Source: Ignavibacteria bacterium (GTDB lineage: Bacteria; Bacteroidota; Ignavibacteria; Tepidaquicellales; OLB5). From it: a stretch of 64,000 bases of DNA. The stretch covers positions 1-64,000 of the forward strand of contig JAUQWS010000060.1 in NCBI GenBank assembly GCA_030835025.1. The letters are read 5' to 3'. This document shows positions 26,014 through 34,477 of this stretch, piece by piece (the stretch's first letter is position 1; each line of letters starts with the position of its first letter). Position numbers and translations under genes: made by a program. The notes beneath the pieces were generated by a model. That model was given only the letters and a program-made list of their open reading frames with translations, ran no database searches and was not told the DNA's origin.

Positions 26014-27255
26014 ATGGAAGCTGCACTCACAAAACAAATGTTTGATGTTGAAACTCTTAGGAAAGAATTCCCTATTCTTAAAAGGGTAGTTAACGGCAAA
26101 CCTCTTGTTTATCTGGATAATGCCGCTACTTCGCAAAAACCGCTGAGTGTGATAAATGCCATTTCGGATTATTACTGTAACTATAATTCCAATGTGCACC
26201 GGGGAGTTTATTCCATAAGCCTCGAAGCTTCTGACGCATATGACTGCACGAGAGATAAGATCAGTGAATTCATCAATGCAGGCTCGGCATCAGAGATCAT
26301 TTTCACCCGCGGAGCAACAGATGCTGTTAACCTGGTTGCTTATTCATACGGACTTGAGAACGTCGCCGAAGGAGATGAAATAATTGTCTCCGAAATGGAG
26401 CATCACGCAAACATTGTTCCCTGGCAGGTGTTATGCAAAAAGAAAAACGCAGTACTAAAGGTCATCCCCGTAAACGATAAAGGTGAACTGATAATTGATG
26501 AGTACAAAAAGCTGCTTAACAACAAAACAAAGATCGTTGCGGTAGTCCATATTTCAAATGCGCTTGGGACAATAAATCCGGTTAAGGAGATAACTGATCT
26601 TGCACATCAAAGAGGTGCAAAGGTCCTGATAGACGGCGCACAGGCAGTTCATCACATGCCGGTTGACGTTCAGGATATAGGCGCGGATTTCTATACTTTT
26701 TCCGGACATAAAATGTACGGACCGATGGGAATCGGTGTACTTTATGGCAAACTCGAATTGCTCGAAGCAATGCCCCCTTATCAAACGGGCGGCGATATGA
26801 TAATTTCAGTAAGCTTCAAAGGTACAACATATAATGAAGTCCCCGTGAAGTTCGAAGCAGGCACTCCGAATGTTGAGGGAGTGATTGGGCTGAACAAAGC
26901 AATAGATTTCATAAAATCAGTTGGATTCGATGTGATCAATTCTCATGAACAGGAGCTTATTAATTATGCAACTGAGAAGATATCTGAAATTGATGAAATA
27001 GAAATAATAGGAACTGCAAAAAACAAAGCAAGTGTTCTTTCTTTTGTTGTACGCGGGCAGCATCCTATGGATATTGGCATAATGCTTGATACATACGGCG
27101 TTGCTCTTCGTACCGGAAAGCATTGCACCGAACCTCTGATGGATAGATTCAGCATACCCGGCACTGTTAGAGCCTCGTTTGCAGTATACAATACTCCGGA
27201 AGAGATTGATATTTTCATAGATGCTCTAAAAAGAACCATAAAAGCTCTGAAATAA
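26014..27255 (+). CDS. sufS: Cysteine desulfurase SufS
   Basis: PLP enzyme releasing sulfur from cysteine as a persulfide for cluster assembly. The PLP-binding lysine is K233 in 'FSGHKMYGP', the preceding 'DGAQAVHHMPVDV' holds the PLP aspartate and histidine, and the persulfide cysteine is C371 in 'RTGKHCTEPLM'. The 'RTGxHC' context marks a group II (SufS) enzyme that needs SufE, which follows two bases later. 413 residues, full length. Confidence 0.96.
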   Translation: MEAALTKQMFDVETLRKEFPILKRVVNGKPLVYLDNAATSQKPLSVINAISDYYCNYNSNVHRGVYSISLEASDAYDCTRDKISEFINAGSASEIIFTRGATDAVNLVAYSYGLENVAEGDEIIVSEMEHHANIVPWQVLCKKKNAVLKVIPVNDKGELIIDEYKKLLNNKTKIVAVVHISNALGTINPVKEITDLAHQRGAKVLIDGAQAVHHMPVDVQDIGADFYTFSGHKMYGPMGIGVLYGKLELLEAMPPYQTGGDMIISVSFKGTTYNEVPVKFEAGTPNVEGVIGLNKAIDFIKSVGFDVINSHEQELINYATEKISEIDEIEIIGTAKNKASVLSFVVRGQHPMDIGIMLDTYGVALRTGKHCTEPLMDRFSIPGTVRASFAVYNTPEEIDIFIDALKRTIKALK

Positions 27256-27256
27256 C

Positions 27257-27700
27257 ATGGACACTAAACCGATATCCGAAATCGAGGAGGAAATCGTAGA
27301 AGAGTTCAGTTTTTTCGGCGAATGGAATGATAAATATGAGTACATCATTGAGCTCGGAAAGAAGCTGAAGGATTTCCCCGAAGATAAGCATACTGACGCC
27401 AACAAGGTCAGAGGATGTCAGTCAAATGTATGGCTGGCGGCAGATTCGGAAAACGGAGCGATAATTTTTAAGGCTGATAGTGATTCCGTTATTGTGAAGG
27501 GACTGATTGCACTTTTAATAAGAGTGCTTTCGGGAAAGACACCTGATGAAATTCTGGACGCAAAGCTTGAATTCATAGATAAAATAGGACTTAAACAGCA
27601 TCTTGCAAATACAAGGGCTAACGGACTTGCTGCAATGATAAAGCAGATAAAAATGTATGCAATGGCTTACAAAGCCAAACAGGAATTGGAAACAAAATAA
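27257..27700 (+). CDS. sufE: Sulfur acceptor SufE
   Basis: Receives persulfide sulfur from SufS and delivers it to SufB. The reactive cysteine is C54 in 'VRGCQSNVWL'. The protein ends with a helical part typical of the fold. 147 residues. It is placed directly after sufS with a two-base gap, an arrangement consistent with coupled translation. Confidence 0.94.
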   Translation: MDTKPISEIEEEIVEEFSFFGEWNDKYEYIIELGKKLKDFPEDKHTDANKVRGCQSNVWLAADSENGAIIFKADSDSVIVKGLIALLIRVLSGKTPDEILDAKLEFIDKIGLKQHLANTRANGLAAMIKQIKMYAMAYKAKQELETK

Positions 27701-27708
27701 TTTTCTAA

Positions 27709-28068
27709 ATGGCAGATACCATAGATACCAAAACTTCAGAAGTGACATCGGCAAAGACCGATAAAGCTGATCTAAATAACAATATAGTTGAGGCACTTAA
27801 GAGTGTGTATGATCCGGAAATACCGGTAAACATTTACGAACTCGGGCTGATATACTCTGTAAGCATTGATGAAGATGCAAAAGTTACTATTGAAATGACT
27901 CTTACCTCGCCCGCATGTCCCGTGGCAGGATCGTTGCCGCCTGAAGTTGAAGGCAAGATAAGATCAATTCCCGGTGTTAAGGAATGCGTGGTGAAGGTTG
28001 TATGGGATCCGCCATGGGGAATGCACATGATGAGCGAAGAGGCAAAGCTCCAGCTGAATCTATTATAA
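27709..28068 (+). CDS. sufT: MIP18/DUF59 family Fe-S maturation protein SufT
   Basis: Small protein of the MIP18 family implicated in Fe-S protein maturation. 'VYDPEIPVNIYELGLIYSV' (about residues 34-52), 'MTLTSPACPVAGSLPPEVE' with the conserved cysteine, and 'VVWDPPWGMHMMSEEAK' at the C-terminus are the family signature. The first 25 residues are a polar extension. It lies nine bases after sufE, inside the operon. Confidence 0.9.
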   Translation: MADTIDTKTSEVTSAKTDKADLNNNIVEALKSVYDPEIPVNIYELGLIYSVSIDEDAKVTIEMTLTSPACPVAGSLPPEVEGKIRSIPGVKECVVKVVWDPPWGMHMMSEEAKLQLNLL

Positions 28069-28113
28069 GCAGATATTAAATTTTTATTAAACTATAAAAC
28101 AATAATAAATAAA

Positions 28114-28650
28114 ATGTTCCAGATAAATCAAAGAGCACCGATATACGATCCCGAAGCGGTTCAGCCGATGAGAGATGAACTCACGGCAGCAGGATTCACT
28201 GAAATGCTGACACTTGCTGATGTTGATACTTTTGTTGGCAATAAAGAAGGCACTACGCTTGTAATGATAAACTCTGTCTGCGGGTGCGCAGCAGGCAGCG
28301 CAAGGCCGGGTGTTACACTTGCTTTGCAGAACAGCATAATTCCCGACAGAATTACCACCGTGTTTGCAGGCCAGGACCGTGATGCAGTAGATCACTTAAG
28401 GAATTCATATTTGCCGGGTATTCCCCCGTCATCCCCATACATGGCACTTTTTAAAGCGGGCGAGCTTGTTTTCCTGATGCAGAGAATGAACATCGAAGGC
28501 AAAACTGCTGAAATGGTTGCAGAAGAATTAATCACCGCTTTTAATGAATATTGCAAAAAGGCTGGACCTTCTGTTCCCAAAGAGCATTATGATGCAATAC
28601 TGCACGCTAAAGCATGCGGTTCAAAGATTCCAAAATACGCAGGTAATTAA
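28114..28650 (+). CDS. Bacilliredoxin (BrxA/BrxB, YphP family)
   Basis: Thioredoxin-fold disulfide isomerase/reductase that in Bacillus removes bacillithiol from proteins. The family active site C-G-C is at residues 56-58 ('INSVCGCAAGSARPG'). 'YLPGIPPSSPYMALFKAGEL' and 178 residues also match, although relatives in Bacillus are about 145; the extra part is the C-terminal 'KKAGPSVPKEHYDAI' tail. It lies 45 bases after sufT and touches the rrf2 start. It suggests that a low-molecular-weight thiol such as bacillithiol is used, linked to Fe-S repair. Confidence 0.85.
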   Translation: MFQINQRAPIYDPEAVQPMRDELTAAGFTEMLTLADVDTFVGNKEGTTLVMINSVCGCAAGSARPGVTLALQNSIIPDRITTVFAGQDRDAVDHLRNSYLPGIPPSSPYMALFKAGELVFLMQRMNIEGKTAEMVAEELITAFNEYCKKAGPSVPKEHYDAILHAKACGSKIPKYAGN

Positions 28651-29106
28651 ATGAAATTCAGCACACTTGAAGAGTACGGTTTAAGGTGCCTTCTTCGTGT
28701 AGCTAGCGAAGGCGGCGAAAAGGGACTCACAATTCCCGAAATAAGCAAGGCTGAGGGTATCACTACCCATAACACTGCAAAGATTCTCCGCGGTTTAAGA
28801 CTTGGGGGATTTCTTGCAAGCTCGCGCGGTCAAATAGGCGGCTACACCTTAAGCAGACCGGCTGACGAGATACTTGTAAAGGATGTACTTGATTCACTCG
28901 GCGGCAAGCTGTTTGATGACGAATTCTGTAACGATCACCGCGGAGCATTAAGCATCTGCACTCACACCGTTGATTGTTCCATTCGTTCACTGTGGCAAAT
29001 GCTTCAAAGCGCTGTCGATGGTGTGTTGAAGGATCTCTCAATAAAAGACCTGCTTGCTACAGAAGAAACTCTGGTATCTCAGATTTCATACACACCAAAA
29101 GTCTAG
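28651..29106 (+). CDS. Rrf2 family regulator (IscR/SufR-like), last gene of the suf operon
   Basis: Winged-helix regulator: 'MKFSTLEEYGLRCLLRVA' start, HTH 'LTIPEISKAEGITTHNTAKIL', wing 'SRGQIGGYTLSRP'. Three cysteines, C93, C103 and C109 ('FCNDHRGALSICTHTVDCS'), sit where IscR-type proteins bind an Fe-S cluster, so it can sense cluster status. The spacing (9 and 5 residues) differs from the CX5CX5C of E. coli IscR. The start codon follows the previous stop directly. In many genomes this regulator leads the operon; here it is last. Feedback on the promoter at 21880 is likely but not shown. Confidence 0.88.
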   Translation: MKFSTLEEYGLRCLLRVASEGGEKGLTIPEISKAEGITTHNTAKILRGLRLGGFLASSRGQIGGYTLSRPADEILVKDVLDSLGGKLFDDEFCNDHRGALSICTHTVDCSIRSLWQMLQSAVDGVLKDLSIKDLLATEETLVSQISYTPKV

Positions 29107-29150
29107 GAAACAATTAAGTTATAGGAAATTAAAAAATTATTTTAATACAA

Positions 29151-29229
29151 AGGCGGGCGGTTTTGAAATATCTGATATTTCAAACCTTCAATCAATTTAG
29201 TCGTTGGTGAGGAGCCGCCCTGCCTTTTT
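29151..29229 (+). terminator. Branched terminator of the suf operon
   Basis: An outer stem AGGCGGGCGG (29151-29160) pairs with CCGCCC-T-GCCT (29215-29225, one bulged T) and is followed by five T. Inside, TTTGAAATA/TATTTCAAA forms a second long hairpin (29162-29184), leaving about 28 unpaired bases. The T-run supports termination; the internal arm is larger than a terminator needs. Confidence 0.7.
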
Positions 29230-29244
29230 ATTTACCCGGTGGAG

Positions 29245-30297
29245 TCATTTCTCTTTTAAGTTACCTACAAGTATATAGTTGTGCGGAACACTTGTTACTG
29301 CATAATAAAAACCGAAATAAGTATTGTTTGCAAAAGCAATATCCACAGGGAAAGTAGCAAAGTCGTAATTGGGTAAAGGAAGCGCTGACTGATAAAGCCA
29401 TTTTTCTCCGTCGTAAAAATACATATTACGGAATATGCTTATAAACCCGCTGGAAAGAAATTTATTTGTAGAGGGACCAGCTATACTATACGGCTCAAAC
29501 GATGGGGTCTCAGTCAATACCTGCCAGATTGAGCCATTAAATAATTCTATACGTTCTGTACGCACCCTCAATAACGAATCATTTACAAAAAATGGGCTGG
29601 TTCTATACTGTAATGAAATATCGCTTGTTTCATCTGTAATGTATTCTACCCATTCATTCTCGGTAAATTTATATATTTTGTGAATCCTGGTATTACTTGT
29701 TGGATAATAGAAATAGTAAAACAATTCATTTCCAAACACAAAAAAGGCAGGTACGTTAATGTTAGTTGTATTTAACTGATATGTTAAAACAGTATCCTGT
29801 ATGTAATGATAGATTCGTCCTGAATGACAGCTTATCCAGACATCTTCCGGTGCTCTCACATATATTTTTACAATAGTATAGTTTGAGTCTTTCGGTAATG
29901 GAATTTCTGATGTGGTTATACCATTCCATTTTTTTAGCCAAGGGTAATAGATACTATTATTGTCCCTTTGCCAACCTCCGATAAAAACAATGTTAGAACT
30001 TGTCCCTGCAATATTTGTAGCTCTTTGAGAACTATTGTGGATAATCACAGAAGATGAACCATTATAATGAAATACTTTTTCATCACCAACATAATAAATA
30101 TTGTTTGTATCAATAATGTAATAATCAAAAAAGTTTTTTATTGTAACAGGAATAAATCTCCAGTTAAAAATATTACTGTCAATAATTTGTATGTGCGGGT
30201 TATTTGCAGGTAGTGTTAAGGGATCATCTTTGCAGGAGTAAAGTAATGCAATAACACAAACTGCAAACATGAAATATACTTTCTTCAGGGTTTTCAC
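29245..30297 (-). CDS. Lipoprotein of unknown function, propeller-like
   Basis: A GTG start (30297) gives a signal peptide with lipobox 'IALLYSC' (cysteine 22). The mature 328 residues are rich in Tyr, Asn, Ile and Trp and repeat short beta-strand phrases ('FHYNGSSSVIIHNSSQRATN', 'YHYIQDT', 'KWNGITTSEIPLP', 'FNGSIWQVLTETPSF', 'YDGEKWLYQS'), like a beta-propeller. No catalytic motif or type IX tail. The gene is visibly more AT-rich than its neighbours, which could mean fast evolution or transfer. Likely an outer-membrane or periplasmic binding protein. Confidence 0.7.
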   Translation of the reverse strand: MKTLKKVYFMFAVCVIALLYSCKDDPLTLPANNPHIQIIDSNIFNWRFIPVTIKNFFDYYIIDTNNIYYVGDEKVFHYNGSSSVIIHNSSQRATNIAGTSSNIVFIGGWQRDNNSIYYPWLKKWNGITTSEIPLPKDSNYTIVKIYVRAPEDVWISCHSGRIYHYIQDTVLTYQLNTTNINVPAFFVFGNELFYYFYYPTSNTRIHKIYKFTENEWVEYITDETSDISLQYRTSPFFVNDSLLRVRTERIELFNGSIWQVLTETPSFEPYSIAGPSTNKFLSSGFISIFRNMYFYDGEKWLYQSALPLPNYDFATFPVDIAFANNTYFGFYYAVTSVPHNYILVGNLKEK

Positions 30298-30310
30298 TGA
30301 TGCCGGTATT

Positions 30311-30382
30311 TTAAGAATTTTTCCGGAAGGGGTCTACGCTGTAAACTTCCTTGCTGGAGCATTGGCAAATGGTAAGTAACAT
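30311..30382 (-). CDS. Possible 23-codon leader ORF upstream of the lipoprotein
   Basis: On the minus strand a perfect AGGAGG (30397-30392) stands nine bases before an ATG that opens a 23-codon frame containing 'TICQCSSKEVY' and ending 13 bases before the GTG of the lipoprotein, in a different frame. The promoter below lies upstream of it. The ribosome-binding site is better than that of the lipoprotein itself. It may be a leader peptide or a decayed gene start. Confidence 0.35.
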   Translation of the reverse strand: MLLTICQCSSKEVYSVDPFRKNS

Positions 30383-30436
30383 TTCAGGGTACCTCCTATA
30401 ATTATAAAGATTTGAAGCAAACTTATGTTGACAATA

Positions 30437-30469
30437 CAAATATAACGAATAGAAAAAAAAAATTGTCAA
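30437..30469 (-). promoter_or_regulatory. Promoter for the leader ORF and lipoprotein
   Basis: On the minus strand: TTGACA (30469-30464), 19 bases, TATATTTG (30444-30437). Transcription would give a leader of about 130 bases before the lipoprotein start. Confidence 0.6.
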
Positions 30470-30593
30470 CAATAATTTCGTTATTGGCGTATCAAATTTC
30501 GTGCCATAATTTCACTGCTGCAAATCTTTTGTTTTTGACATACCGTTTTGATGCTAAAATGAACGGCAAAGATACCTACTTAACAGTAGAAAC

Positions 30594-30621
30594 AAAAAAG
30601 CCTGCCGATAACGGCAGGCTT
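30594..30621 (-). terminator. Terminator of the M1 peptidase gene
   Basis: AAGCCTGCCG-ATAA-CGGCAGGCTT hairpin with a T-run on the minus strand. It occupies the 430-base gap 30298-30727, which otherwise holds the promoter, the leader ORF and a palindromic repeat. Confidence 0.8.
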
Positions 30622-30658
30622 AAGTTTTGTGCAAATCCCATTTCGACCTCCCCTCGGT

Positions 30659-30679
30659 CCCCTCCTTGCTAAGGAGGGG
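30659..30679. repeat. CCCCTCCTT-GCT-AAGGAGGGG palindromic repeat
   Basis: 9-bp perfect arms. The element at 46909-46929 is identical except for the first loop base (A instead of G). It also resembles the repeats at 12416 and 14523. Confidence 0.75.
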
Positions 30680-30727
30680 AAGAAGAAGTGTGCCTCTTTT
30701 ACTTTTTGCTTTCTTACTTTTGCCTTT

Positions 30728-32770
30728 TTACTTAACAACAACCATCTTCTTCACTTCATTGAAAATTCCGCCGCCTTCTTCAGCTTTGGCTGTAATTTCA
30801 TAGTAATATATTCCTGAGGAAAGATTAGTTGCATCAAACTCAGCGGTATATTTCCCTGCTTCGCTCATCTCATTCAACACTACCTGAATAAGCCTGCCGG
30901 TTACATCAAATACTTTGAGCTGAACATTTGAGCGTTTCGGTATATCGAAGTTTATAAGTGTTACCGGATTGAACGGATTAGGATAGTTCTGCCCCAAAGC
31001 AAAAACCTTCGGAATTTCGCTGTTATTCACTGTTATTCCGACGGTTCCGGGAACTGTGCCGGCAGTTGTATTTCCCTGCTTTAAGACTATATCTGCATTG
31101 GGATCAAACGTGAACGTAAGCGGCTGACGGTTGAAAGTCCATATCCAGATCTGGTTGTTACTCGTATTATCAACTCTGAATACAGAATCAGCACCGGTTG
31201 CAAAAGTTATCCTAATTGGCAGGATCATTCTGAAAAACGGGGGATTTGATTGTGTCTGCCTTGCCTGGAACCCTACATTCCATGTACCGTTTCCGTTATT
31301 GTTGAACTGGTAATAATTTGCGTAAACAGGGTGATTTGGTTGTTTAACCCAGCCGTTGATATACCACGTTAAATCCTGCCCATAAGCCTGGCTTATTTTG
31401 GCTGCAAAATCATCTGTTGCCGAGGATTTATATTTAAAGTTCGCTGTATCAGTTGCGTATGCCCTGATGATATTGAAAAATGTTGCCGAGTCACCAACCA
31501 TGTATCTAAGCTGGTGAAGTATACATGCACCTTTATTATAAGTTATTGCCGTGTTGAACAGTGTTCCGTTTGGCGGCGTGTTGATTGCCCATTCTGGATT
31601 ATACATCGGCCAGCCGGGGTTGCCTGATAAATATCCGCTGGCATCACTGTTTATATCACTCTTGTATGAAGAGTATCCGCCTGTATATTCATACCATATA
31701 GCTTCGCTGTATGTTGCAAAACCTTCATTCAGCCAGATATCTGCCCATGTTGCAGGAGATATCATATCGCCAAACCACATATGCGCGAACTCATGTGATA
31801 CTAGGTTTGCGCTCCAGCAATTTGCGCACAAGGTTGTCAGGGTCTGATTCTCCATTCCGCCCCAGGTAAATCCCGAAGCCGGAGCTGTTGTGAATCCGTT
31901 CTTTTCAAACGGGTACTCGCCGTACTTCTGGGAAAAATGCGTTGTCATATTGCCAATAATGTTCTGAATGCTTGTCGGGTTCTCGCCGGAATTAAAATAG
32001 AATCTTATAGGAATATACTCGCTTGGATTAGAAATTTTCTGCCAGTAAACAATATTCAGATTGTAGTTTACTTTCCCGGTTAATACTGTCAAATATGTTG
32101 TAATTGGGTCTCGGCTTATCCAATGATAATATATAGTATCACCAATTATAAGAGAGTCATTTAGTCTTCCGTTTGATCCTATCTTTACGCTTAGCGGAAC
32201 TTTAACCGTAATATCTATCGTCGCCTTATCAGATGGTTTATCCCAGCAGGGAAACCATTTTCTTGCGCCTTCAGGTTCAGCGTCGGTAAATACTCCTCCG
32301 TTGCTTGCATAAAACGCCTGGTCGCTTACATTAAGGTGCTGGTAATTAATAAGCACTTGTGCGATTTCGTTAGGATTGTAAGTACGGTCAAGATTTATCG
32401 TCAGGATGTTGCTTGTATGCGTGAACGATACTCCGGACATGCCGACTGAATTTATTTGCAAAGATGTATTCACAGCATTCAATGTGATCTGGCTGAGCGC
32501 TGTATCGATTCTGAACTTAACAATTATTGTGCCGGTGAATGACCTTGGATACGGTGAAAGGAAACAATTGTATATATCAAGGTTCAATTTATAGTCAAGA
32601 ACGTCAAACTTATGTTTTGGAGAGTTGGGTGAATCACCCAGCACAAACTGGTGCGGTGAATTCATCTTCTTGTGTGAACAGTAGTCACTCCCCTTCTGAA
32701 AAGAGCCCTGAGAGAATGAAAATGATGCTGTAAGCAGCAGAATGATCGGTATAAATAACTTAGGTGTCAT
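30728..32770 (-). CDS. M1 family metallopeptidase with type IX sorting domain
   Basis: Secreted zinc aminopeptidase. A signal peptide (1-20, 'LLLTASFSFSQ') precedes the aminopeptidase N-like beta domain. The exopeptidase motif 'WGGMENQT' (GGMEN, 304-308) comes before the zinc site HEFAH (326-330) and E349 in 'WADIWLNEGFATY'. A C-terminal type A sorting domain ('GQNYPNPFNPVTLINFD' to 'EVKKMVVVK', last 80 or so residues) sends it across the outer membrane. It probably digests peptides at the cell surface. Divergent from queF and followed by its own terminator. Confidence 0.93.
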   Translation of the reverse strand: MTPKLFIPIILLLTASFSFSQGSFQKGSDYCSHKKMNSPHQFVLGDSPNSPKHKFDVLDYKLNLDIYNCFLSPYPRSFTGTIIVKFRIDTALSQITLNAVNTSLQINSVGMSGVSFTHTSNILTINLDRTYNPNEIAQVLINYQHLNVSDQAFYASNGGVFTDAEPEGARKWFPCWDKPSDKATIDITVKVPLSVKIGSNGRLNDSLIIGDTIYYHWISRDPITTYLTVLTGKVNYNLNIVYWQKISNPSEYIPIRFYFNSGENPTSIQNIIGNMTTHFSQKYGEYPFEKNGFTTAPASGFTWGGMENQTLTTLCANCWSANLVSHEFAHMWFGDMISPATWADIWLNEGFATYSEAIWYEYTGGYSSYKSDINSDASGYLSGNPGWPMYNPEWAINTPPNGTLFNTAITYNKGACILHQLRYMVGDSATFFNIIRAYATDTANFKYKSSATDDFAAKISQAYGQDLTWYINGWVKQPNHPVYANYYQFNNNGNGTWNVGFQARQTQSNPPFFRMILPIRITFATGADSVFRVDNTSNNQIWIWTFNRQPLTFTFDPNADIVLKQGNTTAGTVPGTVGITVNNSEIPKVFALGQNYPNPFNPVTLINFDIPKRSNVQLKVFDVTGRLIQVVLNEMSEAGKYTAEFDATNLSSGIYYYEITAKAEEGGGIFNEVKKMVVVK

Positions 32771-32873
32771 TGATGTATTAATGATAATTTTTAGGCAAAA
32801 CTTAGCGTAAAATTAGCGCTTTTAGTCAAATTTCCCTATGACCTGCATCATAATTTTCGAGCAATACAACTGA

Positions 32874-32881
32874 TATATTTG
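32874..32881 (+). promoter_or_regulatory. -7 box for queF and the hydrogenase operon
   Basis: TATATTTG matches the consensus exactly; the -33 region is weak. The leader to the queF ATG would be about 75 bases. I looked for a preQ1 riboswitch in it and saw none. Confidence 0.5.
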
Positions 32882-32962
32882 TGTGTTAGATGCATAGTTT
32901 TTTGAGAAAATTTTGATGATTTTGCCTTAAAAAGCGAAAAATTTTCGTAGGAATCTGTAAAG

Positions 32963-33358
32963 ATGAAAAAATTCGACCCCGTAAAATCTGACCCGAACAA
33001 AGTCAAGCTTTTGGAAGTATTCTCGAACTCCTTCCCCGGCAGGGATTATCTTATAATTCATGAAGCTGCGGAGTTTACTTCAGTTTGCCCGAAGACCGGC
33101 CAGCCTGATTTTGGCATTATTACCATCTCTTACATCGCAAATAAAAAATGTGTTGAGCTTAAATCCCTCAAATTCTATCTCCAGTCATTCAGAAATGAAG
33201 GAATCTTTTATGAAGACGTCACAAACAGGATACTTGAAGACCTTGTTGGTGTGCTGAAGCCTAAATGGATGGAAGTAAAAGGCGAGTTTTCTGTGCGCGG
33301 AGGAATATGCTCGACCGTAATTGCCGTTTATGGCAAACGAAATGAAAAAGATAGATAA
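32963..33358 (+). CDS. queF: 7-cyano-7-deazaguanine reductase QueF
   Basis: NADPH-dependent reduction of preQ0 to preQ1 in queuosine synthesis, a T-fold cytosolic enzyme. The nucleophilic cysteine C42 in '[13 protein letters not shown]' and the family motif '[20 protein letters not shown]' are intact. 131 residues marks the short, single-domain type. It overlaps the hydrogenase beta-subunit gene and so leads the hydrogenase operon, an unusual position, since no other queuosine gene is nearby. Confidence 0.94.
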   Translation: MKKFDPVKSDPNKVKLLEVFSNSFPGRDYLIIHEAAEFTSVCPKTGQPDFGIITISYIANKKCVELKSLKFYLQSFRNEGIFYEDVTNRILEDLVGVLKPKWMEVKGEFSVRGGICSTVIAVYGKRNEKDR

Positions 33359-34448
33359 AAATGGACTGGGGAGCATTATCAGTGCTCTTCTTGAAAAAGG
33401 TTACAAAGTTATCGGCCCTGTACTTAATGGTGGAGCAATAATATACGATGAGATCACCGGAGTTAATGATTTGCCCGAAGGATGGGGCGACAAGCAGGAA
33501 GCTGCAACTTACAGGGTTGTTAAAAGAAGTGATAAGGCTCTTTTTGGTTATGTGGTCGGTCCGCACTCCTGGAAGAAGTTCCTTTATCCCCAGAAGACAA
33601 AGCTTTGGGAAGCAGAAAAAAATAACAAGGGTTTTGATATTAAACCCTCAAACGGCACCGCGGTTAAATATGCATTTCTCGGAGTCCGTTCATGCGAACT
33701 TAATGCAATACAGATACAGGACAGAGTCTTTAACAACGGAATGTTTGCAGATACCTTTTACAACAAAATAAGAAAAGAGATTTTTACAATTGCAGTAAAC
33801 TGCACTCAGGCAGGCGGTACGTGTTTCTGTGTTTCGATGGATACAGGTCCGAAGGCAAAAGGCGGGTATGACCTTGCTCTCACAGAAGTTATAAATGAAA
33901 GCGGTCATTACTTTATTCTTGATGAAGGCAGTGAAAAAGGCAGAGAAATTTCATCTAAAGTATTGAGTTCAGAAGCCTCGCAAGATGAAATTTCTGCTGC
34001 CGATAAAGCAGTTAAGAATGCCGAAGATAACATGGGCAGGAAGATGAACACCGATGGGATCAAGGAAATGTTATACAACAATCATGACCATCCCGCATGG
34101 GCTTTGATCGCCGCGCGCTGCTTATCCTGTGCAAACTGTACTATGGTTTGTCCCACATGTTTTTGCGCAAATGTCGATGATACTACAGATCTGACAGGCA
34201 GCCACACAGAAAGATGGCGTAGATGGGATTCATGTTTTGCCCTGGACTATTCAAAAGTCGCAGGAGGAAATTTCAGGACATCCATTAAAGCCCGTTACAG
34301 GCAATGGATGACACATAAGCTGGCTTCGTGGATCGACCAGTTCGGATCTTCCGGCTGTGTTGGCTGCGGCAGGTGCATTTCCTGGTGCCCTGTTGGTATT
34401 GATATTACCAAAGAAGTTGAGCTTATAAGAGAAACAGCTAAAGCATAA
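33342..34448 (+). CDS. hydB: Group 3b-type [NiFe] hydrogenase, beta (4Fe-4S) subunit HydB
   Basis: Electron-transfer subunit of cytosolic NADP-linked (sulfhydrogenase-type) hydrogenases. The N-terminal domain ('[12 protein letters not shown]', '[19 protein letters not shown]') has the family form. Two ferredoxin-like motifs are near the C-terminus: '[16 protein letters not shown]' and '[16 protein letters not shown]'. I start at ATG 33342 (MKKIDKNG); in-frame alternatives are ATG 33330 and TTG 33321, all within the queF end. The overlap implies coupling to queF. Confidence 0.88.
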   Translation: MKKIDKNGLGSIISALLEKGYKVIGPVLNGGAIIYDEITGVNDLPEGWGDKQEAATYRVVKRSDKALFGYVVGPHSWKKFLYPQKTKLWEAEKNNKGFDIKPSNGTAVKYAFLGVRSCELNAIQIQDRVFNNGMFADTFYNKIRKEIFTIAVNCTQAGGTCFCVSMDTGPKAKGGYDLALTEVINESGHYFILDEGSEKGREISSKVLSSEASQDEISAADKAVKNAEDNMGRKMNTDGIKEMLYNNHDHPAWALIAARCLSCANCTMVCPTCFCANVDDTTDLTGSHTERWRRWDSCFALDYSKVAGGNFRTSIKARYRQWMTHKLASWIDQFGSSGCVGCGRCISWCPVGIDITKEVELIRETAKA

Positions 34449-34477
34449 TTTATCTATTCACTTAATTATTTAATATT

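Noticed and set aside
30412-30672. Plus-strand ORF of 86 codons between the lipoprotein and M1 peptidase
   Set aside because: It runs through a minus-strand promoter, a terminator hairpin and the start of a palindromic repeat; the protein is low complexity and has no start signal.
32882-32962. Possible preQ1 riboswitch before queF
   Set aside because: No preQ1-I or -II consensus pieces were found in the 80-base leader.
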